From: Rhizobium album
Lineage (GTDB): Bacteria > Pseudomonadota > Alphaproteobacteria > Rhizobiales > Rhizobiaceae
Length of the DNA: 64,000 nt
Assembly (NCBI RefSeq): GCF_003122325.1
Contig: NZ_QFBC01000008.1
Location: 124,001 to 188,000, forward strand
Reading direction: 5' to 3'
Each line of letters starts with the position of its first letter. Position 1 is the stretch's first letter. This document shows positions 9,301 to 18,327 of this stretch, one piece after another. Made by a program: the position numbers and the translations under genes. The notes beneath the pieces are model-generated. The model did not search any database. It had not been told where the DNA came from and worked only from the letters and a program-made list of their open reading frames with translations.

Positions 9301-10827
9301 TCATTGCTGGCCGATTTCGGCCTTGCGGCGGGCGACGAATGCTTCCAGCTCCTCCTCTATGGCCGGGTCCAGCGGCGGTTGCTCATAGGTCCTCAGCAGG
9401 TCCTTCCAGACGGCGTTGGCGCGTTCCGTGCCGGAGCGGGCGCCACTTTCGGACCAGTTCTCGAAGTTCCGCCAGTCGGAAAGCATCGGCTCGTAGAAGG
9501 CGTTTTCGAAACGGGCGAGCGTGTGCGTGGTGCCGAAGAAATGCCCGCCCGGTCCGACCTCGCCGATCGTATCGACCGCAAGACTGCCTTCGTCGACCGA
9601 TATGGGCTGCAGGAAGCTTCGCATCATCTGCAGCATTTCGGCATCGAGGATCAGTTTTTCGAAGGAGGCGGTGAGGCCGCCCTCCAGCCACCCCGCGGCA
9701 TGCTCGATGAGATGCACCCCGCCCATGATCGTGCTCCAGAGCGACATGCCGCTTTCATAGGCGGCCTGCACGTCGACCGCATTCGAAGCCGTCACGTTGG
9801 ACGAGCGGAACGGCACGCCGTAACGGCGGGCAAGCTGGCCGGAGGCGATCTGCGCCTTTGCATATTCCGGTGTCCCGAAGGCCGGCGAACCGGTGCGCAT
9901 ATCGACATTGGAGGTGAAGCCGCCGTAGAGCACCGGTGCGCCGGGCGAGGCGATCTGCGCCAGGGCAATGAGGGCCAGCGCCTCGGCATTCTGTTGCGTC
10001 AGCGCACCGGCAATGGTGACCGGGCTCATCGCTCCCGACAGCGTGAAGGGGGTGAGCGCGATCGGCTGGCCGGCCCGCGCCATGGCGACGAGACCTTCAC
10101 CCATGGGGATGTCGAGGCGCAGTGGCGAGTTGGAGTTGATGATGGTCAGTGTCGCCGGGTTCGCCTTGAGCTCCTCGCGCGATTGACGCAGCGTGATGCT
10201 CAGCATGTCGATCGCATCCTCGACCCGGTAGCCGCCCAGCGCCCAGCATTGCCAGTTCTTGTCGGTGAGGCGGATGGCGGCGAGGTAGAAATCCAGGTGG
10301 CGGCTGTCTGGGGGAAGGTCCGTCGGCTCGCAGGGGCAACCGCCCTCCTGATGGATGACGTTCAGGCTCTGCACGACGCGGATATAGTCGCACATGTCGG
10401 CATAGTTGCCGGCACGCCGGCCGCGGTCGAGATCGCTGACGAATGCCGGCCCGCCGGTGGCGGCGAAGATCAGGTTGCCGTCGCCGACCTTCAGGTTCCT
10501 GGCGGGATTGCGCGCCTGCAGCGTGAAACGCGAGGGCGCGGTGCGGATTGCCTCCTCGATCATTGCCGGATCGAAGCGCACCCGTTGCGTTGTCTCGTCG
10601 ACATCGGCTCCCGCGGTTTTCAGAAGCCTGCGGCTTTCCTCGTGCATGATCTCCATGCCGGTATCGCGCAGCAGCCCCAGCGAGGCGTGATGGATCGCCT
10701 CGACCTCGTCGGCGCTCATCACCTCGATCGGGCGATAGCGGTTTTCGATATTGTCGAACCGCATCTGCCGGATAGCGGCGCTTTCCGCGAGCCGGCGCTC
10801 GCGCCTGTTGACGGCCCCTCTTGCCAT
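9301..10827 (-). CDS. MttB-family (non-pyrrolysine) corrinoid methyltransferase
   Basis: Member of the trimethylamine methyltransferase superfamily, 508 residues, without an in-frame amber codon, hence of the non-pyrrolysine branch. Characterised relatives (MtgB for glycine betaine, and enzymes for carnitine or proline betaine) move a methyl group from a quaternary amine to a corrinoid protein. It is the last gene of the nine-gene minus-strand operon, 29 bp after the oligopeptide-type binding protein. No corrinoid protein (MttC-like) or reactivase is encoded in the window, so the acceptor must be elsewhere or the enzyme works differently. Such orphan homologues are frequent in Rhizobiales. 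Family certain, substrate open. Confidence 0.85.
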   Translation of the reverse strand: MARGAVNRRERRLAESAAIRQMRFDNIENRYRPIEVMSADEVEAIHHASLGLLRDTGMEIMHEESRRLLKTAGADVDETTQRVRFDPAMIEEAIRTAPSRFTLQARNPARNLKVGDGNLIFAATGGPAFVSDLDRGRRAGNYADMCDYIRVVQSLNVIHQEGGCPCEPTDLPPDSRHLDFYLAAIRLTDKNWQCWALGGYRVEDAIDMLSITLRQSREELKANPATLTIINSNSPLRLDIPMGEGLVAMARAGQPIALTPFTLSGAMSPVTIAGALTQQNAEALALIALAQIASPGAPVLYGGFTSNVDMRTGSPAFGTPEYAKAQIASGQLARRYGVPFRSSNVTASNAVDVQAAYESGMSLWSTIMGGVHLIEHAAGWLEGGLTASFEKLILDAEMLQMMRSFLQPISVDEGSLAVDTIGEVGPGGHFFGTTHTLARFENAFYEPMLSDWRNFENWSESGARSGTERANAVWKDLLRTYEQPPLDPAIEEELEAFVARRKAEIGQQ

Positions 10828-10856
10828 GATCGTCTCCTTTCACCGGGTCTGCAGGT

Positions 10857-12413
10857 TCACGCCCGCGAAAAACGCGTCACGTCGAGATAGCCGTCGGCGA
10901 GGATGCAAGGCCTCAGGCCTTCCCGCGCCACGGCAGCGAAGGTCTCGTGGGTGATGAAGACGAAGCCGCCGGACTCTTCCATCAGGTCCTGCATCTTGCG
11001 ATAGATCGCGCCGCGTTTTTCCTGGTCCGTCTCCGCATTGCCCTCCTGGTAGAGCGTTTCGAATTCCGGGCTGTCGAATTGCGACCAGTTGTAGACGCCG
11101 ACCTGCGCGGGGCGGAACCAGGTGAGGTTTTCCGACGGATCGACCCCGCCGGCGAAATTCATCAGCACCAGTTCCAGCGTCTTCCAGGTGTCGCCGGCCG
11201 TCTTGTCGCCGAGCGTCCAGTAGACGCCGTCGTCATAGGCCTTGATGTCGACGGTGATGCCGACGGCGCCGAGCAGGGCCTGGATGATCTGGCAGGTCAG
11301 CTGGCTCGTCTTGTCGTTCTGGGCGGCGAGTTCCAGTGTCAGGCCGGAGACCCCGGCCTCATCCAGCAGTTCCTGCGCCTTGGCGGCATCGGCGGGATAG
11401 AGGATCGCCTCGCGATGGCCGACGAGGGCGGGCGGCACCACGCCCGTCGCGGGCACCGCCAGGCCCGAATAGGAGCCGTCCATGATCTGGCTGACATCGA
11501 TCGCATACTGGATGGCGCGTCGGATCTTCTCGTCGGCGAGTTTCGGGTTGTTGACGTTGATCGCAAGCCAGGAGAGGCGGGTGCCGTCCATCTGGATCAG
11601 CGACGTCTTCTCCGGCAGGGCGGTCTTGTATGTCGAAAGCGTGTTGAGGCTGATCTTGGCATAGTCGATCGCCTTGGATTCATAGGCAAGCGCGGCCGCC
11701 TCGTCGTCAGTCACGATCTGGAACTGCACTTTGGCGAAGGCGGGTTTCTCGCCCTTCCAGGCCGGGTTGGAGGCCAGCGTCAGGCTCTGCTTGGGCACCC
11801 ATTTTTCGATGAGGTAGGGTCCGGCGCTGGCCGGCACCTCGGTCGTGAAGCGTCCGCCGGCGGCTTCCACCGCCTTCTTGCAGACGATATGGCCCATGTA
11901 ATAGGGCAGCGTCGTCACCCAGAAGGCGGCAGACGGCGCTTTCAGGTGAATGATGCCGGTGCGTTCGCCGGTGACCTCCACCTCCTTCAGCGCATCGAAG
12001 GCATAGGCCCAGGCCGAGGCATTGTCGGGATTGGCGACACGCTCGAAGGAGAACTTGACGTCTTCCGCCGTCACCGGGCCGAAATCGCCGGTCCAGACCA
12101 GCCAGTCCTGCAGCGTGAATTCGATCTCGGTCGGTGATTTCTGCTTCAGTTCGCTTGCCGCATAGGGTTTCCAGTTCACGCCTTCGCGCACGTCGTCCAG
12201 CCGGTTCAGCGAGACGAAGAGGCAGCGGCCGATCTCTTCTTCCATCAGCCCGTTCTGGAAGGCCGGATCGAGGATCTCGATATCGGAGGCGCCACGCACG
12301 ACCAGCGTGTCGCCGTCGACGGCATAAGAGAGGCCGGGGCGCAGGGTGAGCGCCGTTGCGGCCGCAGTGGCGCCGGCGAGGAAGTGTCGTCTGCTCATCG
12401 CGATTGCATTCAT
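10857..12413 (-). CDS. Peptide/opine-type ABC importer, periplasmic binding protein (SBP family 5)
   Basis: Extracellular solute-binding protein family 5, 518 residues. The N-terminus has a twin-arginine signal (SRRHFLAGATAAATALTL, cleavage after SYA), pointing to export of a folded protein. Family hallmarks include FQNGLMEEEIGRCLF near the start of the mature part and LTFTLQDW-like segments. The start MNAIAM at 12413 is favoured by an AGAGGGA site; a second ATG at 12398 is possible. It follows the two ATPase genes by 34 bp, an unusual order, since binding proteins usually come first. The ligand is unknown; the operon context suggests an N-methylated peptide-like, ester or amide compound. Confidence 0.88.
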   Translation of the reverse strand: MNAIAMSRRHFLAGATAAATALTLRPGLSYAVDGDTLVVRGASDIEILDPAFQNGLMEEEIGRCLFVSLNRLDDVREGVNWKPYAASELKQKSPTEIEFTLQDWLVWTGDFGPVTAEDVKFSFERVANPDNASAWAYAFDALKEVEVTGERTGIIHLKAPSAAFWVTTLPYYMGHIVCKKAVEAAGGRFTTEVPASAGPYLIEKWVPKQSLTLASNPAWKGEKPAFAKVQFQIVTDDEAAALAYESKAIDYAKISLNTLSTYKTALPEKTSLIQMDGTRLSWLAINVNNPKLADEKIRRAIQYAIDVSQIMDGSYSGLAVPATGVVPPALVGHREAILYPADAAKAQELLDEAGVSGLTLELAAQNDKTSQLTCQIIQALLGAVGITVDIKAYDDGVYWTLGDKTAGDTWKTLELVLMNFAGGVDPSENLTWFRPAQVGVYNWSQFDSPEFETLYQEGNAETDQEKRGAIYRKMQDLMEESGGFVFITHETFAAVAREGLRPCILADGYLDVTRFSRA

Positions 12414-12447
12414 GATCGTCTTCCCTCTGGTTGTTGTTTTTCGGCTG

Positions 12448-13455
12448 CTAGTTCGAAACGGTGCGAAGGCTGTGCGCCGCTGCCGGCCGCGGCTCCGGCA
12501 GCGGGAAATGGCATGCGACGCGGCGTCCCTCAGCGCTGTCGTCAAGACCCGGCGCCTCGCTCCTGCAGCGGGGCTGCACGAAGGGACAGCGGGTGTGGAA
12601 CTCGCAGCCCGAAGGCCTTGCCGCAATGCTCGGCACCTCGCCCAGCACCGGCGGCGCCGTGCGCCTTCGGGCAGGGTCCGGGATCGGCTCAGCTTCGAGC
12701 AGCGCCTTCGTATAGGGGTGTTTCGGGGCGGACAGGATCTCGGCCGCCGGACCGCTCTCCACCATGCGGCCGAGATAGAGGATGACAATGTGGTCGGCGA
12801 TGTGGCGGACCACGGAGAGGTTGTGCGTGATCATCAGGAAAGCGGTGTCGTGCCGCTCGCGGATATCGAGAAACAGGTTGAGCACACCGCCCTGGATGGA
12901 GACGTCCAGCCCCGCCGTCGGTTCGTCGGCCACGATCAGCCGGGGCACGACGGACAGGGCGCGGGCGACGGCGGCGCGGCGTGCCTGGCCGCCGCTCAGC
13001 GCATGGGGGAAGCGGGATAAAAACCGGTCCGAAAGCCCCGCCTGCTGCGCCAGGCCGGCAATGTCCTCCAGGCGCGCCGAGCCCATCCCGGCAATGCGCC
13101 TGGGTTCGGCGATCATGGCGCCGATCCGCTGGCGGGGATTGAACGAGCTCAACGGGTCCTGGAAGAGAAGGGAGGTCTGGCTGCGGATGGTGCGGAAGCT
13201 GCGCTGGGAGAAATCGGGAAGTGGCGTTCCGTCGAGAAGGATCTCACCGCCGGATGGTTTCACCAGCCCGAGCAGCGCCCGGCCGAAGGTCGTCTTGCCG
13301 GAGCCGCTTTCGCCGACCATGCAGACGATTTCCCCCGGCCGGATGGCGAGCGACACGCCGGCGAGAATGGCGAGCGGCCGGGCCTTGGCAAAGGCGAAGC
13401 GACCGGCCGGCACATCCACCGAAAGTGCGCGTGCTTCGATCAGGGCCGGGCTCAT
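12448..13455 (-). CDS. Peptide-type ABC importer, ATP-binding protein (DppF-like)
   Basis: ABC ATPase of 335 residues. Walker A GESGSGKTT, signature LSGGQARR, Walker B RLIVADEPTAGLD and the C-terminal oligopeptide extension with CEFHTRCPFVQPRC, a cysteine cluster typical of DppF/OppF. It pairs with the other ATPase, whose stop it overlaps (ATGA), to drive the importer. The cytoplasmic partners are the two permeases encoded just upstream in the same operon. Confidence 0.88.
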   Translation of the reverse strand: MSPALIEARALSVDVPAGRFAFAKARPLAILAGVSLAIRPGEIVCMVGESGSGKTTFGRALLGLVKPSGGEILLDGTPLPDFSQRSFRTIRSQTSLLFQDPLSSFNPRQRIGAMIAEPRRIAGMGSARLEDIAGLAQQAGLSDRFLSRFPHALSGGQARRAAVARALSVVPRLIVADEPTAGLDVSIQGGVLNLFLDIRERHDTAFLMITHNLSVVRHIADHIVILYLGRMVESGPAAEILSAPKHPYTKALLEAEPIPDPARRRTAPPVLGEVPSIAARPSGCEFHTRCPFVQPRCRSEAPGLDDSAEGRRVACHFPLPEPRPAAAHSLRTVSN

Positions 13456-14414
13456 GATGCGCTCCTGTGGCAGCGGGCGTGATGGCCAGGATCGGCGCGC
13501 AGCGCTTGCCAGGGTGCCGCGCCGCAGCGACAGCGCTCCTCGGCATGGCGACAGCGCCCGGCAAAATCGCAGCCCCGGCCGCCCGGACGCGGCACTTCGC
13601 CGGCAATCACCGGTAGGCGGCCGATGCCGGGAAGGATGAGCGCCGGCTCGCAGTCGAGCAGCGCCTGGGTATAGGGGTGGCCGGGGCTGCGGAAGATCGC
13701 CTCGACCGGTCCCTCCTCGATGATCCGGCCGGCATACATCACTGCAACGCGGTCGCAGATTTCGGCGATCATGCCGAGATGGTGGGAGATGACGAGGATT
13801 GCGACACCCGCTTCGTCACGCAGCGTGCGCATCAGGTGGAGGATCTGCGCCTCCATCGTCACGTCGAGCGCGGTGGTCGGCTCGTCGGCGATGAGCAGCG
13901 ACGGCCTCATCAGCAGCGTGGCGGCGATCGCCACCCGCTGCAGCATGCCGCCCGAGAGCTGGAAGGGATAGGCATCCAGCTTGCCGGCGGGATCGGGGAT
14001 GCCGACGTCGCGCAGCGCCTTGACGATGCGTTCGCGTTTTTGCGCTTTCGTCTGATGGCGATCGCGCCAGAGCAGGTCGCGCAACTGCCGGCCGAGCGTA
14101 TGGACCGGGCTGAAGGCCGTCATCGGGTTCTGGAAGATCATCGCCGCCGCCGGGCCGCGCAGGCTTGCCAGCGTTTTGCGATCGGCCGTCAGCATGTCGT
14201 TGCCGGCGAGCATGAACCGGTCACCCGAGACGCGGGCGACCTTGGGCAGCAGGCCGAGCGCCGCGTGGGCGAGCGTCGATTTGCCCGAGCCGCTTTCCCC
14301 GATGATGCCGACGATCTCGCCCGGCCGGACGGCGAGATCGACGCCGATGACCGCCGGGAAGACGCCGCCGTAATTGACCGAGAGGCCGCGCAGATCGAGA
14401 ACCGGGGCGGTCAT
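13452..14414 (-). CDS. Peptide-type ABC importer, ATP-binding protein (DppD-like)
   Basis: ABC ATPase of 320 residues with Walker A GESGSGKSTL, signature LSGGMLQR, Walker B SLLIADEPTTALDVT and the C-terminal cysteine segment CDFAGRCRHAEERC. Its start overlaps the stop of the preceding permease and its stop overlaps the start of the second ATPase, a fully coupled arrangement. First ATPase of the heterodimer in the dipeptide-type importer. Confidence 0.88.
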   Translation of the reverse strand: MTAPVLDLRGLSVNYGGVFPAVIGVDLAVRPGEIVGIIGESGSGKSTLAHAALGLLPKVARVSGDRFMLAGNDMLTADRKTLASLRGPAAAMIFQNPMTAFSPVHTLGRQLRDLLWRDRHQTKAQKRERIVKALRDVGIPDPAGKLDAYPFQLSGGMLQRVAIAATLLMRPSLLIADEPTTALDVTMEAQILHLMRTLRDEAGVAILVISHHLGMIAEICDRVAVMYAGRIIEEGPVEAIFRSPGHPYTQALLDCEPALILPGIGRLPVIAGEVPRPGGRGCDFAGRCRHAEERCRCGAAPWQALRADPGHHARCHRSAS

Positions 14415-15319
14415 GGCTTGCGCTCCGGATTGAGCCTCGGGTCCAGCGCGTCGCGCAGCGCCTCGCCGAAGAAGGTGAAGCCGATGGTGGCGAGGATCAG
14501 CGGCACGCCGCCGGCGATGACCGGCACCGGGCTGTTGCGGATGACGGAAAAACCGTCGCTGAGAATGTTGCCCCAGCTCGGTATCTGCGGTTTTACGCCG
14601 AGACCGAGGAAAGAAAGGCCCGCTTCCAGCGTGATGACCGTGGAGATATCGAGGCAGGCGAGGATGAGCAGCGGGCCGACGACATTGGGCAGGACATGGC
14701 GGAAGAGAATACGCATCGTGCCGGCATTCATCGCCTGCTCGGCCTTGATGAAATCGCGTGTCTTGAGGCTCAGCGTCTGCGTGCGCACCAGCCGCGCATA
14801 GGAGGGGACCGAGTAGAGCACGATGACAAGAATGACCGTCGAAACGCCGGGGCCGAGCAGCACCACCACTGCAAGGCCGAGCATGATCATCGGCAGCGAA
14901 CTGATGCTGTCGAACAGGAGAATGAAGAGCGCATCCAGCCAGCGTGGCCCGTAGCCGGCAATCATGCCGAGCGGCAGGGCGATGGCGAGCGCCACGGCAA
15001 GCGACGTCAGCGCCACGGTCATCGCCGTGCGGGTGCCGACGATGACGCGGGAGAGAAGGTCGCGGCCGAGTTGGTCGGTGCCGAGCAGATGGGTGAGCGA
15101 GGGATCGGCAAGCCGCTCCTTCACGCTGATCGCCGTGGGATTGTAGGGCACGATGACGGGTGCCATAAGGGCCGTGAGGACGATCAGGGCGACGAGCAGG
15201 ACGCCGATGGCGCCGAGAGGATGGGAGACGACCTCCACGAAGGTCAACGCCATGCGGCGCGGGATGCCGGGTTCGCCGGCAATCGGGGGAGCGGGGATTG
15301 AAGCCACGTCCGTCGCCAT
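14411..15319 (-). CDS. Peptide-type ABC importer, permease (DppC-like)
   Basis: Inner-membrane permease of about 302 residues. An N-terminal helix (GAIGVLLVALIVLTALMAPV) is followed by HLLGTDQLGRDLLSRV, the signature of DppC-type subunits, and five further helices; the EAA loop is around KAEQAMNAGTMRILFRHVLP. The ATG at 15319 lies directly after the stop of the partner permease; a GTG at 15340 has no ribosome site. Works with the DppB-like subunit as the transmembrane pore. Confidence 0.85.
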   Translation of the reverse strand: MATDVASIPAPPIAGEPGIPRRMALTFVEVVSHPLGAIGVLLVALIVLTALMAPVIVPYNPTAISVKERLADPSLTHLLGTDQLGRDLLSRVIVGTRTAMTVALTSLAVALAIALPLGMIAGYGPRWLDALFILLFDSISSLPMIMLGLAVVVLLGPGVSTVILVIVLYSVPSYARLVRTQTLSLKTRDFIKAEQAMNAGTMRILFRHVLPNVVGPLLILACLDISTVITLEAGLSFLGLGVKPQIPSWGNILSDGFSVIRNSPVPVIAGGVPLILATIGFTFFGEALRDALDPRLNPERKP

Positions 15320-15320
15320 C

Positions 15321-16265
15321 TCAGAGCGTGCTCCTGACACGAGGATCGAGCACGGCGGTGACCGCGTCGGCGATGATCATGCAGGCGACGTAGAGCCCCG
15401 ATGTCACCAGCACCGTGCCCATCACCACCGGGAAATTGCGCGACATGACGGCATCGTAGGTCATCTTGCCGAGGCCGGGACGGGTGAAGACGATCTCGGC
15501 GAAGACCGAACCGGTGAGCAGGCCGCCGAAGCCGATGGCGATGACCGGCAACACGGCAAGCAGCGCCTGCTTCAAGGCGTAGCGATAGGTGATGCGCCGT
15601 TCGGCCACGCCATAGGCGCGTAGCGTGCGCACGTAATCCTCGCCCATCGCCTCGATCATCGCCGCGCGGATAAGGCGCGAGACATAACCGACCCAGCCGA
15701 GGCCGATGGCGAAAGAAGGCAGGATCAGCGACCGCAGCTGGGCGGCAAGATCGCCCGGCTCGCCGGCGCCGATCGCCGGCAGCCAGTTGAGCCAGACGGC
15801 GAAGACCAGCAGCGAATAGAGCGCCACGACGAAGGACGGCACCGCCACGAAGGCGATGGAGACGAGGCCGATCAGCCAGTCGCCCCATTTGCCATGGTGT
15901 ACGACGGCGATGCAGCCGAGCAGCACGCCGAGCGTGACCGCCCAGAGAAAACTCGCCAGCGCCAGCGTTGCCGTGTAGGGCAGCACTTCGAGGATCATGG
16001 TGAGCACCGGCCGGCGGCTCCAGACGTCCTGGCCGAGATCGCCATGGGCGAGCCGGGCGAGGAACAGGCCGAGCTGCTCGATGAACGGCCGGTCGAGGCC
16101 CATCATCTGGCGGAAGGCTTCCCGCATCTCCGGCGTCGAGCGCGGCCCGAGCGCCACCACCGTCGGATCGCCGGGAATCATGTGCATCATCAGGAAAAGC
16201 AGGATCGCGACGATCACGAGGATGACGACGGCAAGGCCGGTGCGGCGCAGGAGGAAGGTGATCAT
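15321..16265 (-). CDS. Peptide-type ABC importer, permease (DppB-like)
   Basis: Inner-membrane permease of 314 residues beginning MITFLLRRTGLAVVILVIVA, with six predicted helices and the DppB features MHMIPGDP and FAEIVFTRPGLGKM near the C-terminus. The start at 16265 is preferred because GGAGG lies 9 nt before it; the frame extends ten codons further without such a site. It follows the CocE-type hydrolase by 43 bp and is the first of the ABC genes. Confidence 0.87.
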   Translation of the reverse strand: MITFLLRRTGLAVVILVIVAILLFLMMHMIPGDPTVVALGPRSTPEMREAFRQMMGLDRPFIEQLGLFLARLAHGDLGQDVWSRRPVLTMILEVLPYTATLALASFLWAVTLGVLLGCIAVVHHGKWGDWLIGLVSIAFVAVPSFVVALYSLLVFAVWLNWLPAIGAGEPGDLAAQLRSLILPSFAIGLGWVGYVSRLIRAAMIEAMGEDYVRTLRAYGVAERRITYRYALKQALLAVLPVIAIGFGGLLTGSVFAEIVFTRPGLGKMTYDAVMSRNFPVVMGTVLVTSGLYVACMIIADAVTAVLDPRVRSTL

Positions 16266-16308
16266 CGGATCGATCCTCCGCAGGCGGCGGGGCAAGGCGC
16301 CGTTTCGG

Positions 16309-18327
16309 TTAGAGATGGTCGCGGTCGATCCATTCGCCTCCCTCCCGTTCGAAGATGCGTTCGCCGTTTTCCCGGACCTCCAGCCGCCACTCCAGCCGGA
16401 ATTTCTCCTCCGTCGCGGTCACAACGACGCGAGACGTGGCTTCCGCATTCGCCTCGCCGCTGCGATAGCCGAGCACCCAGCCGGTATCGAGCCGGGCCGA
16501 CAGCGGATCGTCCTCGGTCATCGACATGCAGTCGGAAACGCGCGACCAGGTCTCGTTTTCCCGGTCGGGCAGGTGGAACCGGCCGTGATTGCTGGTGAGC
16601 GTCAGCGTTTCCCGACGCGTCGTCGCCTCGATGGCGAGCAGGCGGGAATGCGTTTCGTCTTCCAGCACGTCCATGGCGACGGGCGGCGAGATTTCCGCGT
16701 CGTCGAACAGGTGCAATCCGTCGTCGGGCTGGGGCGTGCGGACGGGAAGCGTCAGCCGGCTCGTGCCGGGCGCGACGGTGAATGTCGGCATGGCGGGCTG
16801 CGGCCAGAGCACCGGCCAGTGCTGATTGGACAGCGCCAGCCGGAGGCGGCTTCCCCGGCCGATACGCCGGCCGCAGTGGTTCAATGAAAGCCGGAGCCGG
16901 ACCGGCTCGCCGACCGGCACCGGCGAGGGATTTTCGAAGCTCGCCCGGTGGCGCAGATTGAGGGCGCCCCAGGTGACGAGCGTCGAGACGCCGTCTTCGA
17001 ACACCTCGCACAGCCGCGCCGTCAGCGTGCCGGACGTGCTGTCGGAACCAAGCGTGATATCGAGTGCCGGTGCGCCAAGCAGGTCCATGTCTGCGTCGAG
17101 CGGCGACGTCTCGAAGCACAGGCCGAGGCCATCCTCGCGGCGCTGGTCGCCCGCCATGTCGGGCACGCTGCCGCCGTAGCCGCCGTAGCGTCCGCAGTCG
17201 CGACCGGCGGTCACCGGAGAGCGCAGCCGCATCGGCGTGCCTTCGGTCGGGTCGTTTTCCAGCGTGCCGGCATTCAGGAAAAGAACCTTGTCCTGCACAT
17301 TCGGCGATGGCCAGGCGGGATCGCGAACCCAGCGGCCGGGGTGATCGGGATAGCAATGGGCCGGCCGGTGGGGGTCCTTCAGATAGGTCGTGTAGGCGGG
17401 TTCGTCCATCAACCCGTCGTCGATGCCTTCCAGCCAGTGGCGCCACCAGCGGATGGCTTCCTTCAGATAGTGGATCGCCGGTCCCGGTTCGCCGAGGAAA
17501 GGATAAGCGTGGGTCCATGGGCCGATCAGGCCCTTGCGCGGGCCGGTAAGACCGGCCATCAGCCGCGGCACGGCGTTGAAATAGGTGTCGTCCCAGCCGC
17601 TGATCGCATAGACGGGGATATCGATTGCCGCAAAATCCTCGCAGACGGAACCGCGCTTCCAATAGGCGTCGCGCCGCTGGTGCCGGAGCCATGTCGACGA
17701 CCAGCAGGAGGTCGCCCCCAGCCGTTCGCGCCACATCGAGCGCCAGCGCGGGCCGACGATCTGCGGATCCGGCGGCAGGGCGCCGAGACCGAGGATGAAC
17801 GAGGACCACATGCCGTCTTCGGTCAGGAGGTTGCCGCCGTAATAATGCACGTCGTCGGCATACCGGTCGTCCGAGCAGCACAGTGCGATGATGGCCTTCA
17901 GCGCCGGCGGGCGGCGCGCGGCAACCTGCAGCGCATTGAAGCCGCCCCAGGAAATGCCGGTCATGCCGACGGCGCCGGTGCACCAGGGCTGGCGGGCGAG
18001 CCAGGCGATGATCTCGCAGGCATCCTCCTGTTCCAGGTCGGTATATTCGTCGGTCAGCAGGCCTTCGGAATCGCCCGATCCGCGGATATCCACCCGGCAG
18101 CAGGCAAAGCCGTGCCCGGCGACATAGGGATGCATCTTCATGTCGCGGAAGACGGTTCCGTCGCGGCGGCGGTAGGGGATCAGTTCCAGAATGGCTGGCA
18201 CGGGACGCTCGTCCGCATCCTCGGGCAGCCAGATCGTCGCTGCGAGCCGAACGCCGTCCTTCATGGTGATGAAGACCGGGTCGCGTGTCGCAACCTTGCG
18301 CGGGAAGACGGTGACCACCTGCGTCAC
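16309..18327 (-). CDS. CocE/NonD-family alpha/beta hydrolase
   Basis: Serine hydrolase of 672 residues related to cocaine esterase and X-Pro dipeptidyl peptidase (S15 fold). The nucleophile elbow is GISWGGFNAL, the oxyanion region ILELIPYRRRDGT and CRVDIRGSGDSEG are typical, and a C-terminal jelly-roll domain follows from about residue 410. No signal peptide, so it should act in the cytoplasm on an imported ester, amide or acyl-dipeptide. It overlaps the MFS gene by 4 bp and precedes the peptide-type importer, suggesting that uptake is followed by hydrolysis. The exact bond cleaved cannot be told. Confidence 0.85.
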   Translation of the reverse strand: MTQVVTVFPRKVATRDPVFITMKDGVRLAATIWLPEDADERPVPAILELIPYRRRDGTVFRDMKMHPYVAGHGFACCRVDIRGSGDSEGLLTDEYTDLEQEDACEIIAWLARQPWCTGAVGMTGISWGGFNALQVAARRPPALKAIIALCCSDDRYADDVHYYGGNLLTEDGMWSSFILGLGALPPDPQIVGPRWRSMWRERLGATSCWSSTWLRHQRRDAYWKRGSVCEDFAAIDIPVYAISGWDDTYFNAVPRLMAGLTGPRKGLIGPWTHAYPFLGEPGPAIHYLKEAIRWWRHWLEGIDDGLMDEPAYTTYLKDPHRPAHCYPDHPGRWVRDPAWPSPNVQDKVLFLNAGTLENDPTEGTPMRLRSPVTAGRDCGRYGGYGGSVPDMAGDQRREDGLGLCFETSPLDADMDLLGAPALDITLGSDSTSGTLTARLCEVFEDGVSTLVTWGALNLRHRASFENPSPVPVGEPVRLRLSLNHCGRRIGRGSRLRLALSNQHWPVLWPQPAMPTFTVAPGTSRLTLPVRTPQPDDGLHLFDDAEISPPVAMDVLEDETHSRLLAIEATTRRETLTLTSNHGRFHLPDRENETWSRVSDCMSMTEDDPLSARLDTGWVLGYRSGEANAEATSRVVVTATEEKFRLEWRLEVRENGERIFEREGGEWIDRDHL

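Noticed and set aside
9301-10827. Pyrrolysine-type MttB
   Set aside because: The frame has no internal amber codon, so it belongs to the non-pyrrolysine branch.
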